DNA of 64,000 nucleotides from Cacconaster sp045599325 (GCA_045599325.1 JAZRVT010000003.1:1-64000); one strand, 5' to 3'. Counted from the stretch's first letter, positions 16,151-25,739 are shown. Notes: a model not told the origin generated them from the letters alone. Translations and numbers: made by a program.

Positions 16151-16780
16151 ATGGCCCTCTTCCAGCAGGCAGTCCTCACCACGGCCTATTTCCCTCCGGT
16201 CGAATATTTCTTCGCCATAGCACAGAGCGGGAGGGTGCTGCTGGAACAGTATGAGAACTATCAGAAGCAGTCGTACCGCAACCGCTGCAATATCTGCACT
16301 CCTTCAGGCCCGGAGGCTCTCACTGTGCCTGTCATCAAGGAAGGCGGCCTGAGCCGTCCTGTCCGCGACATCCGCATCGACTATTCCGACCCGTGGCTGC
16401 AGCGCCACACCCGTGCCTTCGATGCGGCATACAACTCCTCTCCGTTCTGGCTCTATTATAAGGACGAACTGCTGGAGATACTCCTCTCCAGGCCTGTGTT
16501 CCTGTGGGACCTGAACTTTATGCTCCTTGAGAAACTGCTGGAGATGGTGGGGCTGAAGGCTGATATCGAACTGACGGACGATTTCGTGAAGGAGTACCCG
16601 GATGGCGATTTCCGCAGCCGGATCCAGCCGAAGTATCACGGGGAAAACCTTATGGCGGAGCATAAAAAAGAGAAGACCTATTATCAGGTCTTCTCCAGTC
16701 AGAACGGATTCATTCCGAATCTTTCCATCCTGGACCTCCTCTCTGCTGAGGGGCCGGATGCTGTATCCTATATTCTCTAG
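16151..16780 (+). CDS. WbqC-family protein
   Basis: 209 residues matching the WbqC-like family: TAYFPPVEYFFAIAQSG at the N-terminus, E.YENYQKQSYRNR..I in the middle, and Q.F...FIPNLSILDLLSAEGPDA at the end. Family members are cytoplasmic and occur in O-antigen or other surface-polysaccharide loci, but the reaction has not been firmly set. The position directly after lpxA fits an envelope role. The end overlaps the next, convergent gene by 4 bases. Confidence 0.85.
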   Translation: MALFQQAVLTTAYFPPVEYFFAIAQSGRVLLEQYENYQKQSYRNRCNICTPSGPEALTVPVIKEGGLSRPVRDIRIDYSDPWLQRHTRAFDAAYNSSPFWLYYKDELLEILLSRPVFLWDLNFMLLEKLLEMVGLKADIELTDDFVKEYPDGDFRSRIQPKYHGENLMAEHKKEKTYYQVFSSQNGFIPNLSILDLLSAEGPDAVSYIL

Positions 16781-18327
16781 AATCTCAGGGCCAATGTGCA
16801 GACCACCTTGCCGAGGCTGCTGTTGATGAGACCTTCAGGTGCGCTGATGCCGCTGTAACCGTCGTAGAGGGTGTAGCTGCTGGTCTTGCCGAGCATCTTG
16901 CTCCAGGCGAAGTCGAGGGATGTCGTCTGGTTGAAGTTGAACCCGATGCCGCAGCTTACGATGTCGGTGCTGTTGTAGTAGTAGACCGGGGCACTGGAGT
17001 GGATGTATCCTCCGCGGAGCGAGATGACCGGTGTAGGCCTTATCTCGATGCCTGCGCGGATTGTGGAGCCCGTTCCGAAGTTGGACTGCATATAGCTGTT
17101 CTCGCCTGAATACTCGGAAAGCCTGCCGTCCATACCCTTGAGAACTGTGGATGAGTAATCCACGCACTCATAGTCCACGCTGATCAGACCGAGGTCGTAG
17201 AGGGTGTACGCCGCACCGACGCTCCAGCGCCAAGGGGTGGTGAGCTTGTACTCCCACGCTCCGGTAGGCGAACCTTCGGTGTATCTGTGACCGTTGTTGA
17301 AAGAGGTGCACATAGTGTAGTCCCAGTTGTCAGTCATATCGTACCAGGTCGGGGTGGAGACTGTGGCGCCGAGGCGGAGTCCTCCGACAGGGTTCACGAT
17401 GATGCCGAACTTTGCGTTGAATCCTGCTCCTGTGGTGTGCTGCCAGTATTCATTGGTCATCCCGTCGAAACCGTCCTCGAAATCGTCAGGATACTCTGCC
17501 ACCTCTGAATAGGACTCCTCAATCAAATAGTCGATGCTGCTCAGGTTGAGGTTCACGCCGAAGTAGACGATGTCATCGATGTTTCCGCCGAAGTTGAACA
17601 CGTACTCCTCGTTGCTGCCCTTGGTCACGCGGCTGTGGGTCTGGTCAAGATAACCGCCGATGTAGAACACGTCGTTGTCCTTGTCGTAGTTTTCGGTTGA
17701 GGCTGCGTAGTGCTCATAGTCGCCGAGATGGCGTCCGCCGAAGAAGTTGAGGTCGGAGAGGACGAATGTGTTCCAGGCGAGGATTCCGGGCCAGGATGCG
17801 TTGGTGTCAAAGAACGGGTCCTGATAGTCCATTATGTCAAGGTCGCGGCAGTCGAAGCCGCTCAGACCCTCGGCGAGGGATGCGAGGTATGACGAACCGT
17901 CTGTACGGCCAGTCGAGTACATTGTGGAGCGGTAGCTGTTCTTCTTGTTGTAGGCGAATCCGAAGTTGAAGTTCAGGAGACCTGAGTAGTTGCCGGTGTC
18001 GAAGGAGAGCACGCTTCCGAAGTTGGAAAGAGTGAACGCCGTGTTGCTGTCCCTGTTGGTGTCGCCCAGATAGGAGGTCTGGGACTTGGCTGTTGTGAAA
18101 CCAGGGGAGAAGGTGATCTGTGAGCAGCGCATCACACCGCTGGCGGCAGGGTTGATCGAAAGGGCTCCGACATCGCCGCCGAGGGCGGTGAAGGCATTGC
18201 CCATTGCCATTGTGCGTGCGGTGCCCTCAAAGTTCTCCTGGGAGAAGAGGAGGGCGTCCTCCGCTGTCTGCGCGTAGGCGCTGACGGTGCAGATGGCAAA
18301 AACGATGATTGCAAATATCTTTTTCAT
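16777..18327 (-). CDS. Outer-membrane transport protein of the OmpP1/FadL type
   Basis: A beta-barrel protein starting at the Met of MKKIFAIIVFAICTVSAYAQ (18327), a clear signal peptide, giving 516 residues. The N-terminal segment ARTMAMGNAFTALGGDVGALSINPAASG is typical of FadL/OmpP1 and PorV-like proteins of Bacteroidota. Alternating strands with aromatic girdles continue to a final ALRF, a usual barrel end. The reading frame stays open upstream to 18420, but that part lacks a signal peptide and overlaps the next gene. FadL-type proteins carry hydrophobic compounds across the outer membrane; the substrate here is unknown. Confidence 0.82.
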   Translation of the reverse strand: MKKIFAIIVFAICTVSAYAQTAEDALLFSQENFEGTARTMAMGNAFTALGGDVGALSINPAASGVMRCSQITFSPGFTTAKSQTSYLGDTNRDSNTAFTLSNFGSVLSFDTGNYSGLLNFNFGFAYNKKNSYRSTMYSTGRTDGSSYLASLAEGLSGFDCRDLDIMDYQDPFFDTNASWPGILAWNTFVLSDLNFFGGRHLGDYEHYAASTENYDKDNDVFYIGGYLDQTHSRVTKGSNEEYVFNFGGNIDDIVYFGVNLNLSSIDYLIEESYSEVAEYPDDFEDGFDGMTNEYWQHTTGAGFNAKFGIIVNPVGGLRLGATVSTPTWYDMTDNWDYTMCTSFNNGHRYTEGSPTGAWEYKLTTPWRWSVGAAYTLYDLGLISVDYECVDYSSTVLKGMDGRLSEYSGENSYMQSNFGTGSTIRAGIEIRPTPVISLRGGYIHSSAPVYYYNSTDIVSCGIGFNFNQTTSLDFAWSKMLGKTSSYTLYDGYSGISAPEGLINSSLGKVVCTLALRF

Positions 18328-18388
18328 TTCAGTCTCTTTTAATGATTCAATGTTTGAAAATTTGACAATAGCCGGATATGAGGGCGGA

Positions 18389-19309
18389 CTATCTTCTTCC
18401 TCCGCCGCTGTGGCTGCCACCGCTTATGCTGCTTCCTCCGCCGCTGCTGTGGCTGCTGCTTCCACCGCTGTATCCGCCGCTGCTACTGCTGCTGTATCCG
18501 CCGCTCCTGCTGCTGCTTGAACTGCTGTAGCTTCCTCCGCTGCGTGTCACGGTGCTGCCTGAGTTTGATGCCGAGCCGCTTCTGGTGCGTGAAGCGCTGT
18601 TGCGGTATGTTCCGCCGCTGCGGTTTACAGATGAACTGCTGCTGTTCCTGCCTGCAACTGCCCTGCCTGAGCTGTAGTTGCCGCTGCCTGTGCGCTTGTA
18701 CATTCCGCCGCCGTTGGCACTGTTGCGCGGGGTGTAGATCATATTGCCGCGATGGTTGATGTCAGGACCTGGACCCGGGTGGACAGGCCTGTACCAGTCA
18801 GCATAGTGGATGTAAGGGGTGTTCCAGTAGTTCCAGGAATTCCATCCGACATAGGCGCCGCCCCAGAACCAAGGGTCAGGACCCCAGAACCACGGGTCGT
18901 TCCAGGCCCAGTAAGGGGTGTACCAAGGGTTGTACCAGGCATTGTACCAGCGGTAGGAACCCCACCACGGATTGTACCACGGTGAGCCCCAGGATGATGC
19001 CCAGCCGTCGTACACATAGTACGGACCGTCGAACTTGCGGAGACGTGACTCGTAGGTTTCACCGTTCTCCCAGGAAACCAGGTAAAGGTTGCCGTTTTCA
19101 TCTTCGGCGAGATATGCTTCATTATGACGTTCAGATTCCTGACGTGCCTGGGTGTTAGCTGCCACCATTCTTGCCCGTGATTCCTTGGTAGGACGATAGT
19201 AGATTCCGTCGCCGTATTCGGCGGAGGAATAGTAACCCGATGTACCACAAGAGCCGGCAAGTGCCGCAACAGCGAGAATCGCAAGCGAACCAAAAAGTTT
19301 GTTTTTCAT
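18389..19309 (-). CDS. Lipoprotein with Trp/Tyr-rich middle and Ser/Gly-rich tail
   Basis: 306 residues I cannot assign to a functional family. A lipoprotein signal ends in ALAGSC (Cys at about 20). Residues about 90-175 are extraordinarily rich in Trp, Tyr, Pro and Asn, with short repeats such as WYNPWW, WYNAW, WYNPWY and DPWFWGPDPWFWG. The last 110 residues are Ser/Gly/Arg low complexity (SSSSSRSGGYSSSSSGG) ending in GGGRR. The ribosome site AGGAGGAAA is unusually strong for this phylum. A plausible -7 element TACCTTTG lies at 19372-19379. It precedes the FadL-type gene by 61 bases on the same strand. It may be a cell-surface adhesive or structural protein, but that is a guess. Confidence 0.75.
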   Translation of the reverse strand: MKNKLFGSLAILAVAALAGSCGTSGYYSSAEYGDGIYYRPTKESRARMVAANTQARQESERHNEAYLAEDENGNLYLVSWENGETYESRLRKFDGPYYVYDGWASSWGSPWYNPWWGSYRWYNAWYNPWYTPYWAWNDPWFWGPDPWFWGGAYVGWNSWNYWNTPYIHYADWYRPVHPGPGPDINHRGNMIYTPRNSANGGGMYKRTGSGNYSSGRAVAGRNSSSSSVNRSGGTYRNSASRTRSGSASNSGSTVTRSGGSYSSSSSSRSGGYSSSSSGGYSGGSSSHSSGGGSSISGGSHSGGGRR

Positions 19310-19337
19310 TTTTCCTCCTGTGTTATGTTAATTTTTG

Positions 19338-19345
19338 TAATTTTG
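19338..19345 (+). promoter_or_regulatory. -7 element, likely proS promoter
   Basis: TAATTTTG matches TAnnTTTG, 58 bases before the proS ATG. A minus-strand -7 candidate (TACCTTTG, 19372-19379) for the divergent lipoprotein lies downstream of it, so the two transcripts would overlap at their 5' ends. No good -33 TTG is seen. Confidence 0.45.
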
Positions 19346-19403
19346 CGCCAGTATGATTTTCATACGTGATGCAAAGGTAAACAATATTTATACCAATATC
19401 AAT

Positions 19404-20894
19404 ATGGCAGAAGTTTCTAACAAGGAAGTGACCAACCGTGAAGAAGATTATTCAAAGTGGTACAACAACTTAGTGGTCAAGGCGGACCTCGCCGAGCAGT
19501 CGGCTGTACGCGGCTGTATGGTCATCAAGCCTTACGGCTACGCTATCTGGGAGAAGATCCAGCACCAGCTTGACAGCATGTTCAAGGCCACAGGTCACGT
19601 AAATGCATATTTCCCTCTTTTCATCCCGAAATCCTTCCTCAGCCGTGAGGCAGAGCACGTCGAAGGTTTCGCCAAGGAGTGCGCAGTGGTTACGCACCAC
19701 CGCCTGATGGTCTCCCCTGACGGCAAGGGTGTGGTCGTTGACCCTGACGCAAGGCTCGAAGAGGAACTGATAGTAAGACCGACTTCCGAGACCATCATCT
19801 GGAACACATACAAGAACTGGATCAAGTCCTGGCGCGACCTTCCTATCCTCTGCAACCAGTGGGCCAACGTCGTGCGCTGGGAGATGAGGACCAGGCTTTT
19901 CCTCCGCACTGCTGAATTCCTCTGGCAGGAAGGACATACCGCACACGCAACCCGCGAAGAGGCTGTCGCCGAAGCACAGAAGATGGTCGGCATCTATGCC
20001 GATTTCGCACGCAACTATATGGCAATGCCGGTTGTGGTCGGCCACAAGTCTGAGACAGAGCGTTTCGCAGGAGCTCTCGACACCTACAGCATCGAGGCTA
20101 TGATGCAGGACGGCAAAGCTCTTCAGGCAGGCACATCGCATTTCCTCGGCCAGAACTTCGCCAAGGCATTCGAGGTGCAGTTCGCGAACAGGGAGGGCAA
20201 GCTCGAATATGTCTGGGCAACATCCTGGGGCGTCTCTACCCGCCTTATGGGTGCGCTCATTATGTGCCACAGCGACAACAACGGACTCGTTCTTCCTCCG
20301 GCTCTCGCTCCGATCCAGACCGTGATGGTCCCTATCTACAAGACTGATGCAGAAAGGAACGCCATCCTTGACAAGATGGATTCTCTCAAGAAAGAGATGG
20401 AGTCTCTGGGTGTCAGCGTGAAGATCGACGACCGCGACAACCTCCGTCCGGGCTTCAAGTTCGCAGAATGGGAGCTCAAGGGTGTTCCTGTCAGAATCGT
20501 CATCGGTCCGCGCGACCTCGAGAACGGCACAGTTGAAATCGCCCGCCGTGACACCTCCACCAAGGAGAGCGCCGGCCAGGAAGGACTCGCAGCCAAGGTC
20601 AAGGCCCTTATGGATGAAATTCAGAAGAACCTCTACAACAAGGCGCTTGCATTCCGCGATGCCAATGTGGTCAAGGTTGACACCTGGGACGAGTTCAAGG
20701 AGCAGATTGAGAAAGGCGGGTTCCTTCTCTGCCACTGGGACGGCACCCCGGAGACCGAAGAGAAGATCAAGGAGGAGACAAAGGCAACTATCCGCTGCAT
20801 CCCTATCGATTCCTGTGTATGCGAGGAGGAGGGCAGGTGCGTCTACAGCGGCAAGCCTTCACACTGCCGCGTTATTTTTGCAAGAGCTTATTAA
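19404..20894 (+). CDS. proS: Prolyl-tRNA synthetase, archaeal/eukaryotic type
   Basis: Charges tRNA-Pro. The 496-residue form (start at MAEVSNKEV, 19404) lacks the editing insertion of E. coli-type ProS. It shows class II motifs (VRPTSETIIW, RWEMRTRLFLRTAEFLWQEGHTAH), an anticodon-binding domain (APIQTVMVPIYK) and the C-terminal domain with Cys residues (IDSCVCEEEGRC) and the terminal FARAY that marks this class. Upstream in-frame codons to 19353 run through the promoter region and are not used. It is followed after 31 bases by the DUF3078 gene. Confidence 0.96.
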   Translation: MAEVSNKEVTNREEDYSKWYNNLVVKADLAEQSAVRGCMVIKPYGYAIWEKIQHQLDSMFKATGHVNAYFPLFIPKSFLSREAEHVEGFAKECAVVTHHRLMVSPDGKGVVVDPDARLEEELIVRPTSETIIWNTYKNWIKSWRDLPILCNQWANVVRWEMRTRLFLRTAEFLWQEGHTAHATREEAVAEAQKMVGIYADFARNYMAMPVVVGHKSETERFAGALDTYSIEAMMQDGKALQAGTSHFLGQNFAKAFEVQFANREGKLEYVWATSWGVSTRLMGALIMCHSDNNGLVLPPALAPIQTVMVPIYKTDAERNAILDKMDSLKKEMESLGVSVKIDDRDNLRPGFKFAEWELKGVPVRIVIGPRDLENGTVEIARRDTSTKESAGQEGLAAKVKALMDEIQKNLYNKALAFRDANVVKVDTWDEFKEQIEKGGFLLCHWDGTPETEEKIKEETKATIRCIPIDSCVCEEEGRCVYSGKPSHCRVIFARAY

Positions 20895-20925
20895 TTATTG
20901 ACATACAACGGACAAGATTAACACT

Positions 20926-21831
20926 ATGAAGAAATTTATTCTGTCACTTTCCGCTATCCTTGCATCTGTGGCAATCTATGCCCAGGATGCTGCTCCTGCT
21001 GCTGACTCCACAAAGGCGCAGTGGCTCAAGGGTGTCGGCACTACAATCGGTTTCTCCCAGCTCTCTCTCACCAACTGGGCGGCCGGAGGCTATGGCCAGC
21101 TTTCCCTCAACACATATGTTGATGCGTACGCCAACTGCACAAAGGGCGACCTGATTTGGAACAATGAGCTGCAGGCCGGCTACGGTTTCATAGAATCTTT
21201 CGAGACAGGCTATACCAAGAGCGACGACCGTCTCATCTTCGACAGCAAGGTGGGCTACAAGGCTGTGGAGAATCTCTACTTCTCTGCAGTGTTCAACTTC
21301 AGGTCACAGTTCGCCGAGGGCTACAAGAGCCAGACCGACAAGACTCCTATCTCCGCATTCTTCGCTCCTGCATACGCCACTCTCGGTCTCGGTATCGACT
21401 ACACCCCGAGCAAGAACATCTCCATCAACTTCGCCCCTCTCACCGGGAAGACCGTCATGGTCAAGATACCGGAGCTCAGGCCGACCTACGGCAACGCTGA
21501 AGACCAGTTCTGCCGCTTCGAACTCGGTGCCCAGCTGAAGATGGACGGAAAGATCGAGGTCCAGAACTTCAAGGCGTCAACTTCGGTGACCCTCTTCTCC
21601 GACTATCTGAACAAGCCTTTGAACATCAAGGTCAACTGGGATGCCAATGTAGAGGCGAAGATATCGAAGTATTTCTCCGTCACGCTCAGAACCAATATGA
21701 TCTATGATGACAACATCAAGCTCACCAAGGTCAACGACCGTACCGGCGAGACTTATCAGGCGGCCGGAGTCCAGTTCAAGGAACTCTTCTCGATAGGATT
21801 CACCTATACAATCGGCGACCAGAAGAAATAA
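20926..21831 (+). CDS. DUF3078 outer-membrane-type protein
   Basis: 301 residues with a signal peptide (MKKFILSLSAILASVAIYAQ). Then comes the DUF3078 pattern: W..G....I.FSQ.SLTNWAAGGYGQLSLN, a pair of strands around DLIWNNELQAGYG, then K.DDRLIFDSKVGYKA. The even spacing of amphipathic strands and the ending FTYTIGDQKK suggest a small beta-barrel in the outer membrane. The function of this Bacteroidota family is not established. Its stop overlaps the tilS start by one base (TAATG), which couples the two genes. Confidence 0.85.
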   Translation: MKKFILSLSAILASVAIYAQDAAPAADSTKAQWLKGVGTTIGFSQLSLTNWAAGGYGQLSLNTYVDAYANCTKGDLIWNNELQAGYGFIESFETGYTKSDDRLIFDSKVGYKAVENLYFSAVFNFRSQFAEGYKSQTDKTPISAFFAPAYATLGLGIDYTPSKNISINFAPLTGKTVMVKIPELRPTYGNAEDQFCRFELGAQLKMDGKIEVQNFKASTSVTLFSDYLNKPLNIKVNWDANVEAKISKYFSVTLRTNMIYDDNIKLTKVNDRTGETYQAAGVQFKELFSIGFTYTIGDQKK

Positions 21832-23129
21832 TGACCCTCAAGGAGAGATTTGACGCGCGGCTGCGCAGTTTCACGGCAGGTGAACCCTGCAGAGTGCTTC
21901 TGGCTGTGAGCGGCGGCGTCGATTCGATGACGATGGCCTCCCTGTTCCACGACAGCGGGGCCGTCTCTTTCTCTGTGGCGCACGTCAACTTCCGGCTGCG
22001 CGGTGCAGAGAGCGACGGTGACGAGGCGCTGGTAAGGGAGTGGTGCGGGGAAAGGGGAGTGGAGCTCTTTGTCAGGGAATTCGACACTGCACGATGGGCG
22101 GAGGAACACTCTGTCTCCATAGAGATGGCTGCACGTGAACTCAGATACGGATGGTTCGAAGAACTGGCGGCAGAGAAGGGTTTTGATTTCATCGCAGTGG
22201 CCCATAATCTGAATGACCGAAGCGAAACGCTGATGCTCAATCTGCTTCGCGGCACGGGCCTTCGCGGCCTTGCCGGCATCCGCTCACTGAACGGCAGGAT
22301 TATCCGTCCGATGCTCGATTTCACACGCAGGGAGATTGAGCGGTATGCCGTCGGGAACGGGATCGCATACCGGTCCGACAGCACCAACAGCGACGTTGCC
22401 TTCTCCCGAAACCGTCTGCGCAACAATGTCTTCCCTGAATTCGAGAAGATAAACCCATCCTTCCTTGCCACTTTCCGTACGGAGATGGACCGTTTCGCCG
22501 AGGCGGAGCAGATGATGGATGAGTTCTACAACGCACGTGCCGGCGAACTCTACGGCTGGAACCAGTCCGGTGCCTTCGGCATCGACATCTCCCAGCTGCA
22601 GATGGGCGGCCATCCGCGCTACTGGCTCTTCAGGGTCCTTGACCAGTTCGGCTTCAACGACGCCCAGCTCGACGGCATATACGCCTCCCTGGATTCCCAG
22701 AGCGGCAAGAGGTTCTTCTCCCCGACACACATCCTCGTCAAGGACAGGGAGTATCTGATGGTATATCCGCTTGCGTCCGGAGAAATCCCTGACGTGAAGA
22801 TCGAGGTCCTTGATGACCTCCGCGGCTTCGATCCCCGTGCCCTGCCTGCCGGCACCCTGTGCGTGGACTCAGCTCTTGTCAACCTTCCTCTCGGATTCCG
22901 CCACCCACGTCCCGGTGACCGTTTCGTGCCTTTCGGAATGAAGGGGTCCAAGCTTTTGAGTGACTATTTCACCGACCTGAAGCTCGATGTGGAGCAGAAG
23001 TCCCGCGAGGTGGTTGTGACCACAAAGAAAGACGGCGCCGAAGTGATCGTCGCCGTCCTCGGCCGCCGTATCGACGACCGCTTCAAAGTGTCGGCAGCTA
23101 CCGTTTCGGCGCTGCTTCTATCTCGGTAG
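21831..23129 (+). CDS. tilS: tRNA(Ile)-lysidine synthase
   Basis: TilS converts C34 of the CAU-anticodon tRNA-Ile to lysidine, so that it reads AUA. The PP-loop motif AVSGGVDSMTMA lies near the N-terminus, followed by HVNFRLRG, the R..RYGWFEELA region and HNLNDRSET. The C-terminal domain carries FRHPRPGDRF.PFGMKGSKLLSDYF. At 432 residues it is full length. The 3' end overlaps the convergent HMA gene by 32 bases. Confidence 0.95.
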   Translation: MTLKERFDARLRSFTAGEPCRVLLAVSGGVDSMTMASLFHDSGAVSFSVAHVNFRLRGAESDGDEALVREWCGERGVELFVREFDTARWAEEHSVSIEMAARELRYGWFEELAAEKGFDFIAVAHNLNDRSETLMLNLLRGTGLRGLAGIRSLNGRIIRPMLDFTRREIERYAVGNGIAYRSDSTNSDVAFSRNRLRNNVFPEFEKINPSFLATFRTEMDRFAEAEQMMDEFYNARAGELYGWNQSGAFGIDISQLQMGGHPRYWLFRVLDQFGFNDAQLDGIYASLDSQSGKRFFSPTHILVKDREYLMVYPLASGEIPDVKIEVLDDLRGFDPRALPAGTLCVDSALVNLPLGFRHPRPGDRFVPFGMKGSKLLSDYFTDLKLDVEQKSREVVVTTKKDGAEVIVAVLGRRIDDRFKVSAATVSALLLSR

Positions 23130-23421
23130 CCTCGAATCCGATCTTATTGATTGCGGCGGCAAGCTTTTCCTTGTCGGTCTTGGTCGCATCAAACTTGATC
23201 CAGACGGTCTTGTCTGCGAGAGTGACTTTCATGTCCTTGATGCCCTTTTCGTCAGGGAGCTTCGCCTCGACCTTCTTGACGCAGTTCTTGCAGTCGATTG
23301 AGGTTACGAAGGTGACTTCCTGAAACTTGGACTCTTTTTTCCTCCTGCCCTGAGCGTCAGCGCTGAATGCGAAGCTGCCCACGAGCAGCAGAGCTGTCAA
23401 AAGTGTGAGAAAACGTTTCAT
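23098..23421 (-). CDS. Secreted heavy-metal-associated (HMA) domain protein
   Basis: 107 residues: signal peptide to about residue 23 (ALLLVGSFAFSADAQ), a basic spacer (GRRKKESK), then one HMA ferredoxin-like domain. Its metal site is SIDCKNCVKKVE (CxxC) in place of the common GMxCxxC. HMA domains bind Cu(I) or similar soft metals; an exported single-domain form suggests a periplasmic metal carrier. It lies 28 bases after the TonB receptor gene on the same strand, downstream of a His-rich membrane protein, and the three look like one unit. The 3' end runs into tilS. Confidence 0.85.
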   Translation of the reverse strand: MKRFLTLLTALLLVGSFAFSADAQGRRKKESKFQEVTFVTSIDCKNCVKKVEAKLPDEKGIKDMKVTLADKTVWIKFDATKTDKEKLAAAINKIGFEATEIEAAPKR

Positions 23422-23449
23422 AGCGGTGTCTGTTTATTGAATGTTGATG

Positions 23450-25690
23450 TTATTTCCAAAGAGTGTACCGAAGTCCTGCGTAGAACTTCGCACCCATAAG
23501 AGGCCCCCATACGTTGCTGGCGTCGAACGCGTCTGTGAAAGGAGCATTCCATCCTATGATGGCCTCCTTCTGGCGGAATCCGCCGAGGTTTTCACCTCCT
23601 ATATAGACATCGATGCCGCCCCTGAACTTGTGGGTCACCTGGGCGTAGAACATGGGGTATACAGGCGAGCGGTCCATTCCCCAGGCCAGGCGTGCTGCCT
23701 CGTTGAGTTTCATCGGACCGTTGATCTGGGCTGTGAAGTCGAACACCCATTTGCTCATCGGTGTGGAGTACTGCAGGTTGAGCACTCCCTTGTAGCGGCT
23801 GGTCATCGGGCGTTCCTGAAGACCGGAGCCGAGGTAGGTTGCCTTGGCATCGGTGCAGCGGAATGTCGCGATGATGTTGAACCTCTCGAAAGGATCGACT
23901 GAGAAGTCGGCCTGCCAGGTGTTCGTATATGATTGCGCTCCTTCGTCCAGGCTGTCCATATCATAGAAGAGCACTTCTCCCGGGGAGCGGTTCGGGTCCA
24001 CTATTACCTGATGGTTGAAGTCGTTGCGGAAGTAGTCGAAGCTCAGATATGTGTCTGAGTCCTCTGCTCCGAACGGGAGGTAGAAAGTGGCGTTTGCGCC
24101 AAAGGTCCAGGCATCCTCCAGAAGATTGAGGTCATTGGCGACAGAGAGTCTGTATCCAGTTGACATCATTCCGAGGTTGTCTGTGACAAGGTCGGCGGTG
24201 CGGTATCCGCGCCCGCCGAGAGCTCTCAGGACTATGTTCTCGGCAAGTGACCATTTGACGTTCGCCCTCGGGGCGAAGAGCCAGCCGTGGACCGAGTTGC
24301 GCTCGAGGTTGAGGCCGCCGACGAATGTGAGCCTGTCGTCCAGGGTGAAAGTGTATTCTCCGAATGCGGCAAGGGAAGTCTCTTTTCTGCTGAGGTCAAG
24401 GTCCGGCAGGACTGGGTATGCTGCAATCTGGTCGATGTCGTCGTGCTTGAAAGTAACCCCGAATTCGACTTTGTGCAGCTCGCTGATTTCGTTCTGGTAG
24501 ATGAGGTTGGCGAATGCGGAGTTCTGGGTGCCGTTGAAGGTCTTCGCTCCGAAGAAGGAGTCGAATTCGTGGTGGTTGAAGTCGGCCACAAGGGCTATGT
24601 TGGCGGAGTTCTCTTCATTGAGCGGGAGGCCGATCTTGAAATAAGGGTTGATGCCCCTGTTCCTGATGCTGGTCCCCCATACGGATTTCTGGAGATTGAA
24701 GCTGTTGTCCCGGGTCGCGTCCATCTGCCCGCCGAGGCGGTCGTCATTGATGAAGCGTGCACCGAAACGGATCTGCATGCCGCTCGGGGCGTAGTAGAGC
24801 CAGCGTGTGGTGAAGTTGAGCTGAAGGTCCTCCGGCTCGTCGCGGAAGCCGTCACTGTTGTGGTCCATACGGGAGGCGGTGCCGCCCACGTGGGCCATAT
24901 TGATCATGCTCCACTTCTCATTGAACTGGATTGCGGAGGCAATATTCGCTTCATACATTTTGTCGAGGCTTCCGTAAAGCTGGACGAAGAGCGGTGTCTC
25001 ATCGGTCGGCTTGCGGTGCTCCATATTGATCTGGCCTGTGATGGCCTCGAGGCCGTTGATGACTGACGACGGACCTTTAGCGATCTGGATGCTCTCGAGC
25101 CACTGCCCCGGGACGAACGAGAGGCCGAACGGACTTGCGAGGCCTCGCATAACCGGCCTGTTCTCATCGAGCATCTGGGTGTATGTGCCCGAGAGGCCGA
25201 GGAGCTTGATCTGGCGTGCACCCGTTACGGCGTCAGAGAATCCGACGGTGACGCTGGCGGAGTTCTCGAAGCTCTCTGCCAGGGCGCAGCAGGCCATCTT
25301 GCACAGTCCGGCGGAAGTGATGACCTCTGTCCTTACGGGATTGAGTTTGGACAGTCCTGCCTGCCTGCCGGTAACGACGCTCTCATCGAGGCCGTTCTCG
25401 CCTGTGAGATAGAAGCTTGCGCTGGCCGTGCCGGGCTCGACGACGACAGTGTCGCGGGTATAGCCCACATAGGTGGCGACAAGAGTGGCGGTCTGCTTGA
25501 TTTCGAGGGCGAAGCGGCCGTTCTCATCGGTCTCGATCATCTTCGATTTCTCGAGATGGAATACCTGTGCGAAAGGCAGCGGCTCTGTCTGCCCGGAAGC
25601 TTTTTTATAGAATACGCTTCCCTGAAAGGTCTGTGCGGGGAGAAGCGTGGCAAATGCCGTGAATAGTAAAAGAAATGCTGTTTTTCTCAT
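23450..25690 (-). CDS. TonB-dependent receptor, probably for a metal
   Basis: 746-residue outer-membrane receptor. Signal peptide, then a carboxypeptidase-like regulatory domain (about 22-95), a plug domain (about 100-235) and a 22-strand-type barrel. The plug has GLCKMACCALAESFENSASV with a Cys cluster, and MRGLASPFGLSFVPGQWLESIQIAKGPSSV, characteristic of a receptor group I associate with copper/heavy-metal loci in Bacteroidota. It ends LRYTLWK rather than with a terminal aromatic. Neighbours with HMA and poly-His segments support metal handling. Which metal is not shown. Confidence 0.88.
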   Translation of the reverse strand: MRKTAFLLLFTAFATLLPAQTFQGSVFYKKASGQTEPLPFAQVFHLEKSKMIETDENGRFALEIKQTATLVATYVGYTRDTVVVEPGTASASFYLTGENGLDESVVTGRQAGLSKLNPVRTEVITSAGLCKMACCALAESFENSASVTVGFSDAVTGARQIKLLGLSGTYTQMLDENRPVMRGLASPFGLSFVPGQWLESIQIAKGPSSVINGLEAITGQINMEHRKPTDETPLFVQLYGSLDKMYEANIASAIQFNEKWSMINMAHVGGTASRMDHNSDGFRDEPEDLQLNFTTRWLYYAPSGMQIRFGARFINDDRLGGQMDATRDNSFNLQKSVWGTSIRNRGINPYFKIGLPLNEENSANIALVADFNHHEFDSFFGAKTFNGTQNSAFANLIYQNEISELHKVEFGVTFKHDDIDQIAAYPVLPDLDLSRKETSLAAFGEYTFTLDDRLTFVGGLNLERNSVHGWLFAPRANVKWSLAENIVLRALGGRGYRTADLVTDNLGMMSTGYRLSVANDLNLLEDAWTFGANATFYLPFGAEDSDTYLSFDYFRNDFNHQVIVDPNRSPGEVLFYDMDSLDEGAQSYTNTWQADFSVDPFERFNIIATFRCTDAKATYLGSGLQERPMTSRYKGVLNLQYSTPMSKWVFDFTAQINGPMKLNEAARLAWGMDRSPVYPMFYAQVTHKFRGGIDVYIGGENLGGFRQKEAIIGWNAPFTDAFDASNVWGPLMGAKFYAGLRYTLWK

Positions 25691-25739
25691 TTTGTCTGGT
25701 TATGGTTGTGGTGTCCGGTATCCTTGGGGATATCGGAGA

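Noticed and set aside
18389..18600. GCC/TCC-type trinucleotide repetition that looks like a tandem DNA repeat
   Set aside because: It is the Ser/Gly-coding tail of the lipoprotein; units are not conserved in length and no array or mobile-element edges are seen.
19470..20735. Open frame of 421 codons on the minus strand
   Set aside because: Antisense to proS, whose class II motifs fix the real strand.
24287..25066. Plus-strand frame of 259 codons rich in Val/Glu
   Set aside because: Antisense to the TonB receptor; composition is that of a mirror frame.
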